Shown here piece after piece: positions 27,611 to 36,184 of a DNA stretch of 64,000 nt. The stretch covers positions 2,503,001 through 2,567,000 of the forward strand of contig NZ_CP071448.1 of the NCBI RefSeq assembly GCF_017352115.1, given 5' to 3'. Each line of letters begins with the position of its first letter. Position 1 is the stretch's first letter. The notes beneath the pieces were generated by a model. The model was not told where the DNA came from, made no database searches, and saw nothing but the letters and a program-made list of their open reading frames with translations. Position numbers and translations under genes: made by a program. The DNA is from Flavobacterium endoglycinae (GTDB taxonomy: Bacteria > Bacteroidota > Bacteroidia > Flavobacteriales > Flavobacteriaceae).

Positions 27611-28042
27611 TTACAAACAAGCAATTTTATTCACTCTGTTTTGATGCCTTCCGCCTTCAAAAGCGGTATCCAAGAAAGTTTCAACGATTTCAACAGCTTG
27701 ATGAATAGAAGTAAATCTTGCAGGAATACTTACAATGTTTGCATCATTATGTAAACGTGTTAAATACGCGATTTCTTTAGTCCAGCATAAACCAGCTCTT
27801 ACTTTCGGGTGCTTATTAACAGTCATTGCGATTCCGTTTCCGCTTCCGCAGATTACGATTCCAAAATCGGCTTTTCCTTCAGATACATCATTAGCAACTG
27901 GGTGTCCAAAATCTGGATAATCCACAGATGCATCAGTATCTGTACCGTAGTTAGTTACTTCATATCCTCTAGCTTTAAGCATTTCAACAATTGCTTTTTT
28001 ATATTCGGGTCCTGCGTGATCGTTTCCTATCGAAATTTTCAT
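27611..28042 (-). CDS. rpiB: Ribose-5-phosphate isomerase B
   Basis: The 143-residue cytoplasmic enzyme interconverts ribose-5-phosphate and ribulose-5-phosphate in the pentose phosphate pathway. It has the RpiB/LacAB motifs SIGNDHAGPEYKKAIVEML, DYPDFGHPVANDV, the catalytic cysteine in FGIVICGSGNGIAMTVNKH, and NDANIVSIPARF. Length is usual for the family. CAAATTTA at 28070-28077 (TAAATTTG on the minus strand) is a plausible -7 box. Confidence 0.95.
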   Translation of the reverse strand: MKISIGNDHAGPEYKKAIVEMLKARGYEVTNYGTDTDASVDYPDFGHPVANDVSEGKADFGIVICGSGNGIAMTVNKHPKVRAGLCWTKEIAYLTRLHNDANIVSIPARFTSIHQAVEIVETFLDTAFEGGRHQNRVNKIACL

Positions 28043-28867
28043 TTTTATGTACTATTAAGTTGTGTACTGCAAATTTAATTAAAGAATACGGAAGTAAATC
28101 TTTTTAGAAAGGAAAATATAGATTTCAGCCACGAATTCACGAATAATCAACAATCTTAAAATTCTATAACTTTAATACCTCACGTCTTTAAAAAATTCTT
28201 GAATTAGTGACTAATTACAACTCCCTTACTTTCAAAACCTTATAGGTTATCAACAATTTTCATAACTCTATAACTATCTCAAAATCAATAAATAAAAAGC
28301 AGAATATTTGTTAAAATTTTATGGTGTTAATACGAGTTTGTAATTCGTTGATATTCAGTTAACTTTAAATTAACAGAAAATGTTAATAAGTTCGAAAAGA
28401 AAATTAGAAGTTTTTTTTGGTTGTTTCAGAAAAATACTTAATCCAAAATCGAAATTAAATATGCAAGAAAAGTTTCATGAATTTTTGGAAAAGTTATCAA
28501 TATCAAAAATACCATTTTCAACAACTATGAACATATCAACTTATTTACAAAATGAATTCATTTTTGGTTGTCAACCGTTGTTAATTAAAATACAAAAAGT
28601 CTTATAAATTAATTATTTAACTAAAAATAACTATGTTGATAACTCAGAATAAATAAGTAAAACGAGATTTCAATGACTTTAAAAAAAAATTTATTCGACA
28701 TATTAACAAGCTATAATAACCATCAAATTTTTTTAAATTTTTAAAAATCTTTTTTGTTGTATTTAATATATGTTGAAAACTAAAAAAGTTGAAAAGGAAA
28801 AAATTTTATTTTGAATTGAATTTTACCCATTCAAATTCGAAATTGAATTTTGAAATTGATTTCTGTT
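28043..28867. other. 825-base AT-rich gap with a small inverted repeat
   Basis: No supportable gene. The only structure found is a 15-base inverted repeat with two mismatches (28130-28144 cacgaattcacgaat, and 28195-28209), which looks like a decayed palindromic intergenic element. An open frame at 28380-28607 has no recognisable features. Several gttgataactc-like strings occur but do not form DnaA boxes. Confidence 0.5.
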
Positions 28868-29101
28868 TCAGACGATTTTGAGAGGATTGTTGAGATTGTC
28901 GAGGATTTCTTGAACTTGCTCGAAATCGTTTGGATGAACTTTGAGTTTGATGCCGCCCAGCGCCGTTGAATATAGTGGAACGACTGAAAGTGTCATTTCG
29001 TTTTCAAAAAAATAAGGGATTTCTTCTTGTTCTAGTAAGTGTTTGAGAACCACTGTTTCGTGCAGATAATTGAATACGGCTATCGTTTTAAAGCTTTCCA
29101 T
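28868..29101 (-). CDS. DUF2007 small protein
   Basis: The 77-residue protein (FKTIAVFNYLHETVVLKHLL, then FFENEMTLSVVPLYSTALGG and a valine/glutamate-rich end) matches DUF2007, a small ferredoxin-like fold annotated as a putative signal-transducing protein. No catalytic residue is evident. It is divergent from rnr, with 110 bases between them. Confidence 0.85.
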   Translation of the reverse strand: MESFKTIAVFNYLHETVVLKHLLEQEEIPYFFENEMTLSVVPLYSTALGGIKLKVHPNDFEQVQEILDNLNNPLKIV

Positions 29102-29211
29102 TTTAGGTCTTTTTGTAAATGTACGAAAAGTTATAATTTTAATAATTCTAATTGTTAAAATCTGTAATCTGATTTCTTATTTGTAATTTTAAACCTTATA
29201 AGAAAAGATAT

Positions 29212-31395
29212 ATGAGTAAGAAAATTAGAAAGCCGATAAAAAAAGAGAAGGATTTCTCTGGAAAAATACTAAAGATTTTATCGCAAAATGCTAATAAACC
29301 TTTCAATTACAAACAAATAGGAGCTAAGCTTGAATTAGACGATACAAAAAGCAGAAATCAAATTATAAAAGATTTAAAAATTCTTGCCGCTCAAAAGAAA
29401 ATTATAGAAACAGAACCTGGAAAATACTTAATTAAAGCAGTAAGTCAGGATTATTACGAAGGAACAATAGATATGACGAGTAGAAAAACGGCATATTTTA
29501 TTTGTGATGAGTTTGAAGAAGATGTTTTTATTCCAACCAATAATTTGAATCGTGCATTAGATAAAGACAAAGTAAAAGTTTACGTTTATAACAGAAGAAA
29601 AGGAAAAAGACCTGAAGGTGAAGTAATTGAAGTTATCGAAAGAGATAAAACAGAGTTTGTTGGTGTAATTGATATGCAGCCAAACTTTGCCTTTGTTTCG
29701 ACTGCCAATCCTAAAATGTATACCGATATTTTTATTCCAAAAGATAAAATTGGTGAAGCAGAAAATGGAGATGTAGTTTTAGTGAAGATTGAAGACTGGC
29801 CAAAAAGAGCCGATAGTCCGTTTGGATCTGTAATTCGTGTATTGGGTAAACCTGGTGAACATAATACTGAGATTCATGCCATTTTAGCTGAATATGGTTT
29901 ACCAGCAGATTTTCCGGTAGAAGTAGAGGTGTTTGCCCAAAAACTAGATACTTCAATTCAGGAATCTGAAATTGCAAAACGTCGTGATATGCGTGATACG
30001 CTTACGTTTACGATTGACCCGAAAGATGCAAAAGACTTTGATGATGCCTTGTCTTTCAAAAAGTTAGAGAACGGAAACTACGAAATCGGAATTCACATTG
30101 CCGATGTTTCCTATTACTTAGAAGAAGGTACTATTCTGGATGATGAAGCGTATCAAAGAGCCACTTCGGTGTATTTGGTAGATAGAGTAGTGCCAATGCT
30201 TCCAGAAGTGTTATCTAATTTTGCGTGTTCCTTACGTCCAAATGAAGAGAAATATACTTTCTCTGCAGTATTTGAAGTTTCTCCAACAGCTCAAGTTATT
30301 AACCAATGGTTTGGAAGAACTGTAATTTATTCAGATCAGCGTTTTGCTTATGAGGAAGCACAGCATATTATTGAAACAAAAGGAAATAATACCATTCCAG
30401 TTGATATTTCAATTACTGGAGATTCGTATGTTGTTTCAGATGAAATAGTGGAAGCTACTTTAAAACTAGATGAATTAGCGAAGATTTTAAGAAAGAAAAG
30501 AATGCAGCAAGGCGCCATTTCTTTTGATAAAGTCGAAGTAAAATTTAATCTGGATGAACAAGGAGAACCTGAAGGTGTTTACTTCAAAGTATCAAAAGAT
30601 GCCAATCATTTGATTGAAGAATTCATGCTTTTAGCCAATAGAAAAGTGGCTGAATACATTGGAAAACAAAAGAAAACCTTTGTGTATCGTATTCACGATG
30701 AGCCAAATGAAGACAAATTGATTGCGATGCAAACGGTAATTGCGAAGTTTGGTTATAAAATTGATTTCAGATCTAGAGGTGATATTTCCAAATCAATCAA
30801 TGCTTTAATGGAAGAAGTAAACGGTAAAAAAGAACAAAATCTTATTGATACTCTTGCTATTAGAAGTATGAGTAAAGCCAAATATTCGACAGATAATATT
30901 GGTCACTACGGTTTAGCTTTTGATTATTACAGTCATTTTACTTCGCCAATCCGTCGTTATCCAGACGTTATGGTACACCGTTTGCTGCAATATTATCTAG
31001 ATGGAGGAGCTTCTGTAGATGAAGAAACCTACGAAACCAAATGTCTGCATTGTTCAAATATGGAAAATTTAGCGACAAATGCTGAGCGAGATAGTATTAA
31101 ATACATGCAGGTGAAATACATGCAGGATCATCAAGACGAAGAATTCCTTGGAGTTATTTCTGGTGTTACTGAATGGGGAATTTATGTTGAAATCGTTTCT
31201 AATAAATGCGAAGGAATGGTGAGAATCAGAGAAATAAAAGAAGATTATTATACTTTTGACGAAAGACAATACGCTTTGGTTGGAGCCACTTCAAACCGTT
31301 TATTACAATTAGGAGACGAAATTTATGTTAAAGTAAAAAATGCCGATTTAGTTAAAAAACAACTGGATTTTCATTTTTTAAGAAGAGCAGAATAA
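29212..31395 (+). CDS. rnr: Ribonuclease R
   Basis: The 727-residue exoribonuclease has an N-terminal winged helix (FNYKQIGAKLELDDTKSRNQ), two cold-shock-like domains, the RNB catalytic core with FTIDPKDAKDFDDALSFKK (metal-binding aspartates), a later HYGLAFDYYSHFTSPIRRYPD, and a C-terminal S1 domain (FLGVISGVTEWGIYVEI). It degrades structured RNA 3' to 5'. The start MSKKIRKPIKKEKDFSGKIL fits the family. The head-GIN gene follows after 24 bases. Confidence 0.96.
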   Translation: MSKKIRKPIKKEKDFSGKILKILSQNANKPFNYKQIGAKLELDDTKSRNQIIKDLKILAAQKKIIETEPGKYLIKAVSQDYYEGTIDMTSRKTAYFICDEFEEDVFIPTNNLNRALDKDKVKVYVYNRRKGKRPEGEVIEVIERDKTEFVGVIDMQPNFAFVSTANPKMYTDIFIPKDKIGEAENGDVVLVKIEDWPKRADSPFGSVIRVLGKPGEHNTEIHAILAEYGLPADFPVEVEVFAQKLDTSIQESEIAKRRDMRDTLTFTIDPKDAKDFDDALSFKKLENGNYEIGIHIADVSYYLEEGTILDDEAYQRATSVYLVDRVVPMLPEVLSNFACSLRPNEEKYTFSAVFEVSPTAQVINQWFGRTVIYSDQRFAYEEAQHIIETKGNNTIPVDISITGDSYVVSDEIVEATLKLDELAKILRKKRMQQGAISFDKVEVKFNLDEQGEPEGVYFKVSKDANHLIEEFMLLANRKVAEYIGKQKKTFVYRIHDEPNEDKLIAMQTVIAKFGYKIDFRSRGDISKSINALMEEVNGKKEQNLIDTLAIRSMSKAKYSTDNIGHYGLAFDYYSHFTSPIRRYPDVMVHRLLQYYLDGGASVDEETYETKCLHCSNMENLATNAERDSIKYMQVKYMQDHQDEEFLGVISGVTEWGIYVEIVSNKCEGMVRIREIKEDYYTFDERQYALVGATSNRLLQLGDEIYVKVKNADLVKKQLDFHFLRRAE

Positions 31396-31419
31396 GTATT
31401 AATTTTTAAAAATAAAAGT

Positions 31420-32088
31420 ATGAAAAAGCTAATTATAGGAGCAGCAATTTTATTTGTACAAATGTCTTTTAGTCAGGTTACTAAGCAATTAGGAGATTTT
31501 GATACCGTTAAAGTTTACGATAAGTTAACTGTAAAACTAGTACCGTCATCTGAAAATAAAATTGTTATTAAAGGAACAAGAGAAGCAGAATTAGAAGCTG
31601 TTAATAAAAATGGTATTTTAAAATTAAGAATGCCTTTTCCAAAACTTCTTTCAGGAAATGATCTTGATGTAACATTGTATTACAAACATTTAGAGCTGAT
31701 TGATGTAAATGAAGGCGCTACTGTTACCAGCAATGAAACCATAAAAGCAACTTCTTTTAAAGTAAGTGCACAGGAAGGTGGAAAAATTAATGTAGATTTG
31801 AACGTTGATAAACTGAAAGTAAGTTCTGTTTCTGGTGGAGAAATTACCGCAACAGGTAAAGCAGATAACCTTGAAGCAGGATTAGGAGCTGGAGGATATT
31901 TCCTAGGAAGTAAATTAGCCACGTCTCAAACGAAAGTAAGCGTTTCTGCGGGCGGAAAAGCCGATGTGAAGGCTTCAACCCTTGTAGATGCAAAAGTGAG
32001 CGCAGGAGGCTCTATTTACATTTATGGAAATCCAAAACAAATAAATCAGAAAACAGTTTTAGGTGGAAAAATTGAACAAGTAAAATAA
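31420..32088 (+). CDS. Secreted head-GIN domain (DUF2807) protein
   Basis: The 222-residue protein has a signal peptide (MKKLIIGAAILFVQMSFSQ) and then repeated beta strands in the style of DUF2807, with LGDFDTVKVYDKLTVKLVPS, VTLYYKHLELIDVNEGATV, and serine/glycine-rich turns (VSSVSGGEITATGK, VSVSAGGKADVKAS). These proteins are predicted periplasmic or outer-membrane beta-solenoid-like proteins of unknown role, common in Bacteroidota. It is likely cotranscribed with rnr and with the exporter 9 bases downstream. Confidence 0.85.
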   Translation: MKKLIIGAAILFVQMSFSQVTKQLGDFDTVKVYDKLTVKLVPSSENKIVIKGTREAELEAVNKNGILKLRMPFPKLLSGNDLDVTLYYKHLELIDVNEGATVTSNETIKATSFKVSAQEGGKINVDLNVDKLKVSSVSGGEITATGKADNLEAGLGAGGYFLGSKLATSQTKVSVSAGGKADVKASTLVDAKVSAGGSIYIYGNPKQINQKTVLGGKIEQVK

Positions 32089-32097
32089 CAATCTATT

Positions 32098-32781
32098 TTG
32101 ATGATAAATGATATTCTGGCTGGACTGCCATGGGGACTTTTTTTAAGCTTTATGGTAGGTCCGGTATTTTTTATACTATTAGAAACCAGTATTACCAAAG
32201 GATTCAGAGCCGCATTAGTTTTTGACTGCGGTGTAGTTTTAGGTGATATTTTCTTCATTGCAATTGCTTATCTTGGAAGTTACAGATTGATTTCCAGTTT
32301 AAAAGATAAGCCGGCATTGTTTATTTTTGGCGGTATTATAATGCTTGCTTACGGAATCATTTCGTTTGTGAGATTACGAAAAGAAGAAAAAATAAATGAA
32401 GAAGAAATTGATCGAGATATTATAAAAAGAAATTACGGAAGTTTATTTGTAAAAGGCTTTCTACTGAACGTTATCAACATTGGAGTTCTTGGTTTTTGGT
32501 TAGCAGTAATTATTTCTGTAGGACCAAAATTAGAAATGCAGAATTCAAGAATGATTACTTTTTTTACTTCAGTAATTATTGCTTATTTGTTGGTTGATTG
32601 TTTTAAAATTCTATTAGCCAAACAATTAAAATCAAAAATGACACCTAATAATATTCTAAAAATCAAAAAAGCAATCAGCATTGTTTTAATGGTTTTCGGA
32701 TTAGTGTTAATAACTCAAGGATGGTTTCCAAAAGAAAAAGAAATGGTTAAAAACGCTTTCGAAAGAATAGAAAATAAATAG
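32098..32781 (+). CDS. LysE-family transporter
   Basis: The 227-residue protein has six predicted membrane segments and the LysE/RhtB N-terminus GLPWGLFLSFMVGPVFFILLE, then SITKGFRAALVFDCGVVLGD and a charged cytoplasmic loop (RKEEKINEEEIDRDIIKR). Family members export amino acids or related metabolites, but the substrate is unknown here. It is followed by a strong terminator. Confidence 0.88.
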   Translation: MMINDILAGLPWGLFLSFMVGPVFFILLETSITKGFRAALVFDCGVVLGDIFFIAIAYLGSYRLISSLKDKPALFIFGGIIMLAYGIISFVRLRKEEKINEEEIDRDIIKRNYGSLFVKGFLLNVINIGVLGFWLAVIISVGPKLEMQNSRMITFFTSVIIAYLLVDCFKILLAKQLKSKMTPNNILKIKKAISIVLMVFGLVLITQGWFPKEKEMVKNAFERIENK

Positions 32782-32805
32782 TTGTTAAATAACCAAAATC
32801 ATATA

Positions 32806-32834
32806 AATCCTCTGATTTTCAGAGGATTTTTTTA
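32806..32834 (+). terminator. Terminator of the rnr-GIN-LysE unit
   Basis: Perfect hairpin aaatcctctg / cagaggattt followed by a T run, 25 bases after the stop. Confidence 0.85.
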
Positions 32835-32935
32835 TGTTTATAAGTGATGTTTAAAAACTTTGACAAAGTTGACTATTTGCAGATTCAGTTTGTCATTTCG
32901 ACGAAGGGTATTAACAATATTGTGGATAAAATAAC

Positions 32936-32969
32936 AAACCCGACAGGTTTTTAAAACCTGTCGGGTTTA
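32936..32969. terminator. Palindromic hairpin, terminator-like
   Basis: Perfect inverted repeat aaacccgacaggttt / aaacctgtcgggttt. It lies just left of the tRNA relic array and could end transcripts arriving from the right. Confidence 0.6.
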
Positions 32970-32974
32970 CTTAT

Positions 32975-33378
32975 AAAATTAAACATAAAAACTTTCAAAT
33001 TGCTTTGAAGGTTTTGAGGCATGGTTTGGATTCTAACCAATATTTTTAATGTTTAATTTTTTCTAAAAATTAAACATTAAAAAAACTTCAAATTGCTTTG
33101 AAGGTTTGAGGTATTGTGCGGATTCTAACCAATATCTTTAATTAATTTTTTCTAAAAATTAGCCATAAAAAAACCTTCAAAGCAATTTGAAGGTTTTGAG
33201 GCATGGTTTGGATTCGAACCAATATTTTTAATTAATTTTTTCTAAAAATTAGCCATAAAAAAACCTTCAAAGCAATTTGAAGGTTTGAGGCATGGTTTGG
33301 ATTCGAACCAATATTTTTAATTAATTTTTTCTAAAAATTAAACATAAAAAAAACCTTCAAATTGCTTTGAAGGTTTTG
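32975..33378 (-). repeat. Tandem array of four tRNA 3'-end relics next to tRNA-Cys
   Basis: Four units of 89-90 bases (32975-33064, 33065-33153, 33154-33243, 33244-33332) precede the 3' end of the intact tRNA. Each holds an AT hairpin (aattttt-tct-aaaaatt), a stem aaccttcaaa / tttgaaggtt and then gaggcatggtttggattcg, which is the acceptor 3' strand plus T-arm of a tRNA. The rest of the tRNA is absent. The fifth hairpin (33333-33378) serves the real gene. Units 3 and 4 keep the intact TTCGAA T-loop, units 1 and 2 have TTCTAA. Confidence 0.85.
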
Positions 33379-33449
33379 AGGCATCGTCCGGATTCGAACC
33401 GGAGTAGGAGCTTTTGCAGAGCCCAGCCTAGCCGCTCGGCCACGACGCC
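33379..33449 (-). tRNA. tRNA-Cys (GCA)
   Basis: The minus strand folds as a tRNA: acceptor GGCGTCG / CGATGCC with one G-U, T73 discriminator (typical of tRNA-Cys), anticodon stem GGGCT / AGCTC around loop CTGCAAA with anticodon GCA, and T-arm CCGG-TTCGAAT-CCGG. CCA is not encoded. Adjacent relics share its 3' end. Confidence 0.95.
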
Positions 33450-33466
33450 ATTACTTGAACGGTTGG

Positions 33467-33495
33467 CAAAAGTAACTAAAATCTTTAAAATTCAA
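33467..33495 (-). promoter_or_regulatory. Promoter of tRNA-Cys
   Basis: On the minus strand TTG (33493-33495) and TACTTTTG (33467-33474) are 18 bases apart, a full match to the Bacteroidota consensus, 18 bases upstream of the tRNA. Confidence 0.7.
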
Positions 33496-33543
33496 AAGTT
33501 TCAAATGAACTATTTTAAAAAAATACAGATTTAATTATGGCCA

Positions 33544-33903
33544 TTACTTTCTAAATTCTGTCATTTTTATAGTAACTGACTCAACATCACCACCAATAGG
33601 AGGATTAATTTTAGAAACCCAAACTGTTGTTTTTTCTACTGTTTCTATCTCTGCCAGCACGCGAATATTGATTCTTTTGGCTACATGCTCTAATAAATGC
33701 GAACGAATAGCCATTTCTTCGGTTACAATTTTGTTCAAATGAACGTAATCTACCGTGTCTAAAAGATGATCTGTTTCGGCTGATTTCTGTAAATTGGTTT
33801 TAATTTTTAGATCAACAGTATAATCAGATCCAATTTTTCCTTCTTCAATTAAACATCCGTGGTAAGAAAAAGTACGGATATTTTTAAGTTTTATAACTCC
33901 CAT
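33544..33903 (-). CDS. folB: Dihydroneopterin aldolase
   Basis: The 119-residue enzyme converts dihydroneopterin to 6-hydroxymethyl-dihydropterin in folate synthesis. It shows IKLKNIRTFSYHGCLIEEGKIG, DYTVDLKIKT, DTVDYVHLNKIV, HLLEHVAKRI and a conserved WVSKINPPIGGDVESV end. The ATG at 33901-33903 (MGVIKLKN) is preferred to one six codons upstream (33921), which adds residues not typical of the family. Confidence 0.93.
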   Translation of the reverse strand: MGVIKLKNIRTFSYHGCLIEEGKIGSDYTVDLKIKTNLQKSAETDHLLDTVDYVHLNKIVTEEMAIRSHLLEHVAKRINIRVLAEIETVEKTTVWVSKINPPIGGDVESVTIKMTEFRK

Positions 33904-33960
33904 TTTAAAATTTAGTTTCAAGTTTTAAGTTTCAAGTTTAGAGTAAGTTTCCAAAGAAAA

Positions 33961-34002
33961 CCATAAACCATAAACTATAAACTATAAACTTTTTTATCTT
34001 TG
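33961..34002 (+). promoter_or_regulatory. glnS promoter region with heptamer repeat
   Basis: Four copies of a cYataaa heptamer (33961-33988) lead into TATCTTTG (33995-34002), a good -7 box 19 bases before the ATG. No TTG is visible at the usual distance; the repeat occupies that position. Confidence 0.55.
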
Positions 34003-34021
34003 CTAAAATTACTATAAAATA

Positions 34022-36139
34022 ATGGCATCAGAAGAGAAATCACTCAATTTTATTGAACAAATCATAGAGGAAGACGTAAAATCAGGTCTTTCAAATACTA
34101 AACTTCGCTTTCGTTTTCCACCAGAACCTAATGGTTATTTACACATTGGGCACGCTAGTTCTATTGCTTTAAATTTTGGTTTAGGAATTGATTATCAATC
34201 TCCTGTGAATTTACGTTTTGATGATACAAACCCTGAAAAAGAAGAACAGGAATTTGTTGATGCTATTAAAAAAGATGTAGAATGGTTAGGATATACTTGG
34301 GCAGAAGAATGTTATGCTTCAGATTATTTCCAGCAATTATATGATTGGGCCGTTTTCTTAATTAAAAAAGATAAAGCGTATGTTGATAGTCAATCTTCTG
34401 AAGAAATGGCGATTCAAAAAGGAACTCCAACAACTCCAGGAACTGACAGCCCGTACAGAAATCGTTCAGTTGAAGAAAACCTTGATTTATTCGAAAGAAT
34501 GAAAAACGGTGAATTTGAGGCTGGTACACATATTCTTCGTGCAAAAATTGACATGAAATCAACAAACATGTTAATGCGTGATCCAATCATGTACAGAATT
34601 TTGCACAAACATCACCATAGAACTGGAGATGCTTGGAAAATATATCCAATGTACGATTGGGCACACGGACAAAGTGATTATTTGGAACAGATTTCTCATT
34701 CATTTTGTACGCTTGAATTCTTGCCTCACCGCGAATTATACGATTGGTTTTTAGATCAGATTTTTGAGGATAATAAGCTTCGTCCAAAGCAAAGAGAATT
34801 TGCCAGACGTAACTTATCACATACTGTTGTTAGTAAAAGAAAATTACAGCAACTAGTTAAGGAAAAGCATGTTAACGGTTGGGACGATCCTAGAATGTCA
34901 ACTATTTCTGGATTGAGAAGACGTGGTTATACAGCTGCTTCATTGCGTAATTTTGCTAACACAATAGGTATTGCAAAACGTGATAATTTAATCAATGTTT
35001 CGGTTTTAGAGTTTTGTATTCGTGAAGATTTGAACAAAATTGCACCTCGTGTAATGGCTGTTTTAGATCCTGTAAAATTGGTAATTACCAATTATCCAGA
35101 AGGAAAAGAGGAGTGGTTAGAAGCTGAAAACAATCAAGAAGATGAAAATGCAGGTTTCAGAAAAGTGCCTTTTTCTCGTGAATTATACATTGAAAGAGAA
35201 GACTTTTTGGAAGAAGCGCCAGCTAAATATTTCCGTTTGACTTTAGGAAAAGAAGTACGTCTTAAAAATGCGTATATTATTAAAGGAGAATCAGTTATAA
35301 AAGATAGTGAAGGCAATATTACTGAAATACATGTAACGTATGATACTGATTCTTTAAGCGGAAGCGGAACAGAAGCAAGCCAAAGAAAAGTATCTGGAAC
35401 CTTACATTGGGTTTCTATCAAACATGCTTTGGAAGCAGAAGTTCGTTTATACGATCGTTTGTTTACAGATGAAGCTCCAGACAGTTATAAAGAAAAAAAT
35501 TTCTTAGATTTTGTGAATCCAAATTCTCTAGAAATCGTTACTGGATATGTTGAACCAAGTTTATCAACAGCTCAAAATGAAGATAAATTTCAGTTCCAGC
35601 GTTTAGGATATTTTACTGTTGATAAAGACTCAACTCCTTCAAAATTAGTATTTAACAAAACGGTTGGATTGAAAGATGCTTGGGAAGAAAAAGGTAAAAA
35701 AGAAGAAAACAGCATCAATAATTCTTTAAAAGAAATCAACAAATATTTTAAAGTTGAAACAAAAGCTGATCGTATTGCAATTGAAAGTGCAATAGGGGAG
35801 AACATCAAAAATATCTCAAGTTTCTCTTTATTGCAGAATTCATTAAAGAAAAATATCAACAATAATAAGGCTTCGCTGTTGTTTTCTCAGTTTATTTTGA
35901 AGTATTCAAATTGGAAATCTGCAGATTTTGAAGAAGAAGATATCAAAAAATTGTATTCAATGTCTTTAAAAAGTGAATCGACTTATGTAAGATCAAAGGC
36001 ACTTTTGAACTTAAGAGATATTGAAAGTGAAAATTTGAGAAATCAATTTGATGATGAAATTTTGAAATTATATTCAAATCCACCAAAAAATGCTTCGGAA
36101 AGAGAAATTGAAATTCTTTCTGAAATGGTTAAGAAATAA
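34022..36139 (+). CDS. glnS: Glutamine--tRNA ligase with C-terminal extension
   Basis: The 705-residue enzyme charges tRNA-Gln. Class I motifs are the HIGH region FPPEPNGYLHIGHASS (about residues 31-46) and the KMSKS-like VVSKRKLQQL. It also has WKIYPMYDWAHGQSDYLEQI and the anticodon-binding barrels (VMAVLDPVKLVITNYPEGKEE). After the GlnRS core ends near residue 550, about 150 lysine- and asparagine-rich helical residues follow. Bacteroidota GlnRS is often annotated as a YqeY-domain fusion, but I do not see the diagnostic YqeY motifs clearly. Presence of GlnRS implies direct charging. Confidence 0.95.
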   Translation: MASEEKSLNFIEQIIEEDVKSGLSNTKLRFRFPPEPNGYLHIGHASSIALNFGLGIDYQSPVNLRFDDTNPEKEEQEFVDAIKKDVEWLGYTWAEECYASDYFQQLYDWAVFLIKKDKAYVDSQSSEEMAIQKGTPTTPGTDSPYRNRSVEENLDLFERMKNGEFEAGTHILRAKIDMKSTNMLMRDPIMYRILHKHHHRTGDAWKIYPMYDWAHGQSDYLEQISHSFCTLEFLPHRELYDWFLDQIFEDNKLRPKQREFARRNLSHTVVSKRKLQQLVKEKHVNGWDDPRMSTISGLRRRGYTAASLRNFANTIGIAKRDNLINVSVLEFCIREDLNKIAPRVMAVLDPVKLVITNYPEGKEEWLEAENNQEDENAGFRKVPFSRELYIEREDFLEEAPAKYFRLTLGKEVRLKNAYIIKGESVIKDSEGNITEIHVTYDTDSLSGSGTEASQRKVSGTLHWVSIKHALEAEVRLYDRLFTDEAPDSYKEKNFLDFVNPNSLEIVTGYVEPSLSTAQNEDKFQFQRLGYFTVDKDSTPSKLVFNKTVGLKDAWEEKGKKEENSINNSLKEINKYFKVETKADRIAIESAIGENIKNISSFSLLQNSLKKNINNNKASLLFSQFILKYSNWKSADFEEEDIKKLYSMSLKSESTYVRSKALLNLRDIESENLRNQFDDEILKLYSNPPKNASEREIEILSEMVKK

Positions 36140-36156
36140 TATCAACTAAATTTATG

Positions 36157-36184
36157 AAAAGCGCTTTATAAGCGCTTTTTTTTA
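36157..36184 (+). terminator. glnS terminator
   Basis: aaaagcgctt / aagcgctttt hairpin with a T run, 17 bases after the glnS stop. Confidence 0.85.

Noticed and set aside
28380..28607. 75-residue plus-strand ORF
   Set aside because: No signal, domain or context in AT-rich gap; composition like random.
28248..28645. Replication origin with DnaA boxes
   Set aside because: The ttatcaaca-like strings are isolated and imperfect, with no dnaA, dnaN or AT-unwinding arrangement nearby.
32975..33378. CRISPR array
   Set aside because: Units are contiguous with tRNA sequence and hairpins, and no unique spacers or cas genes occur.
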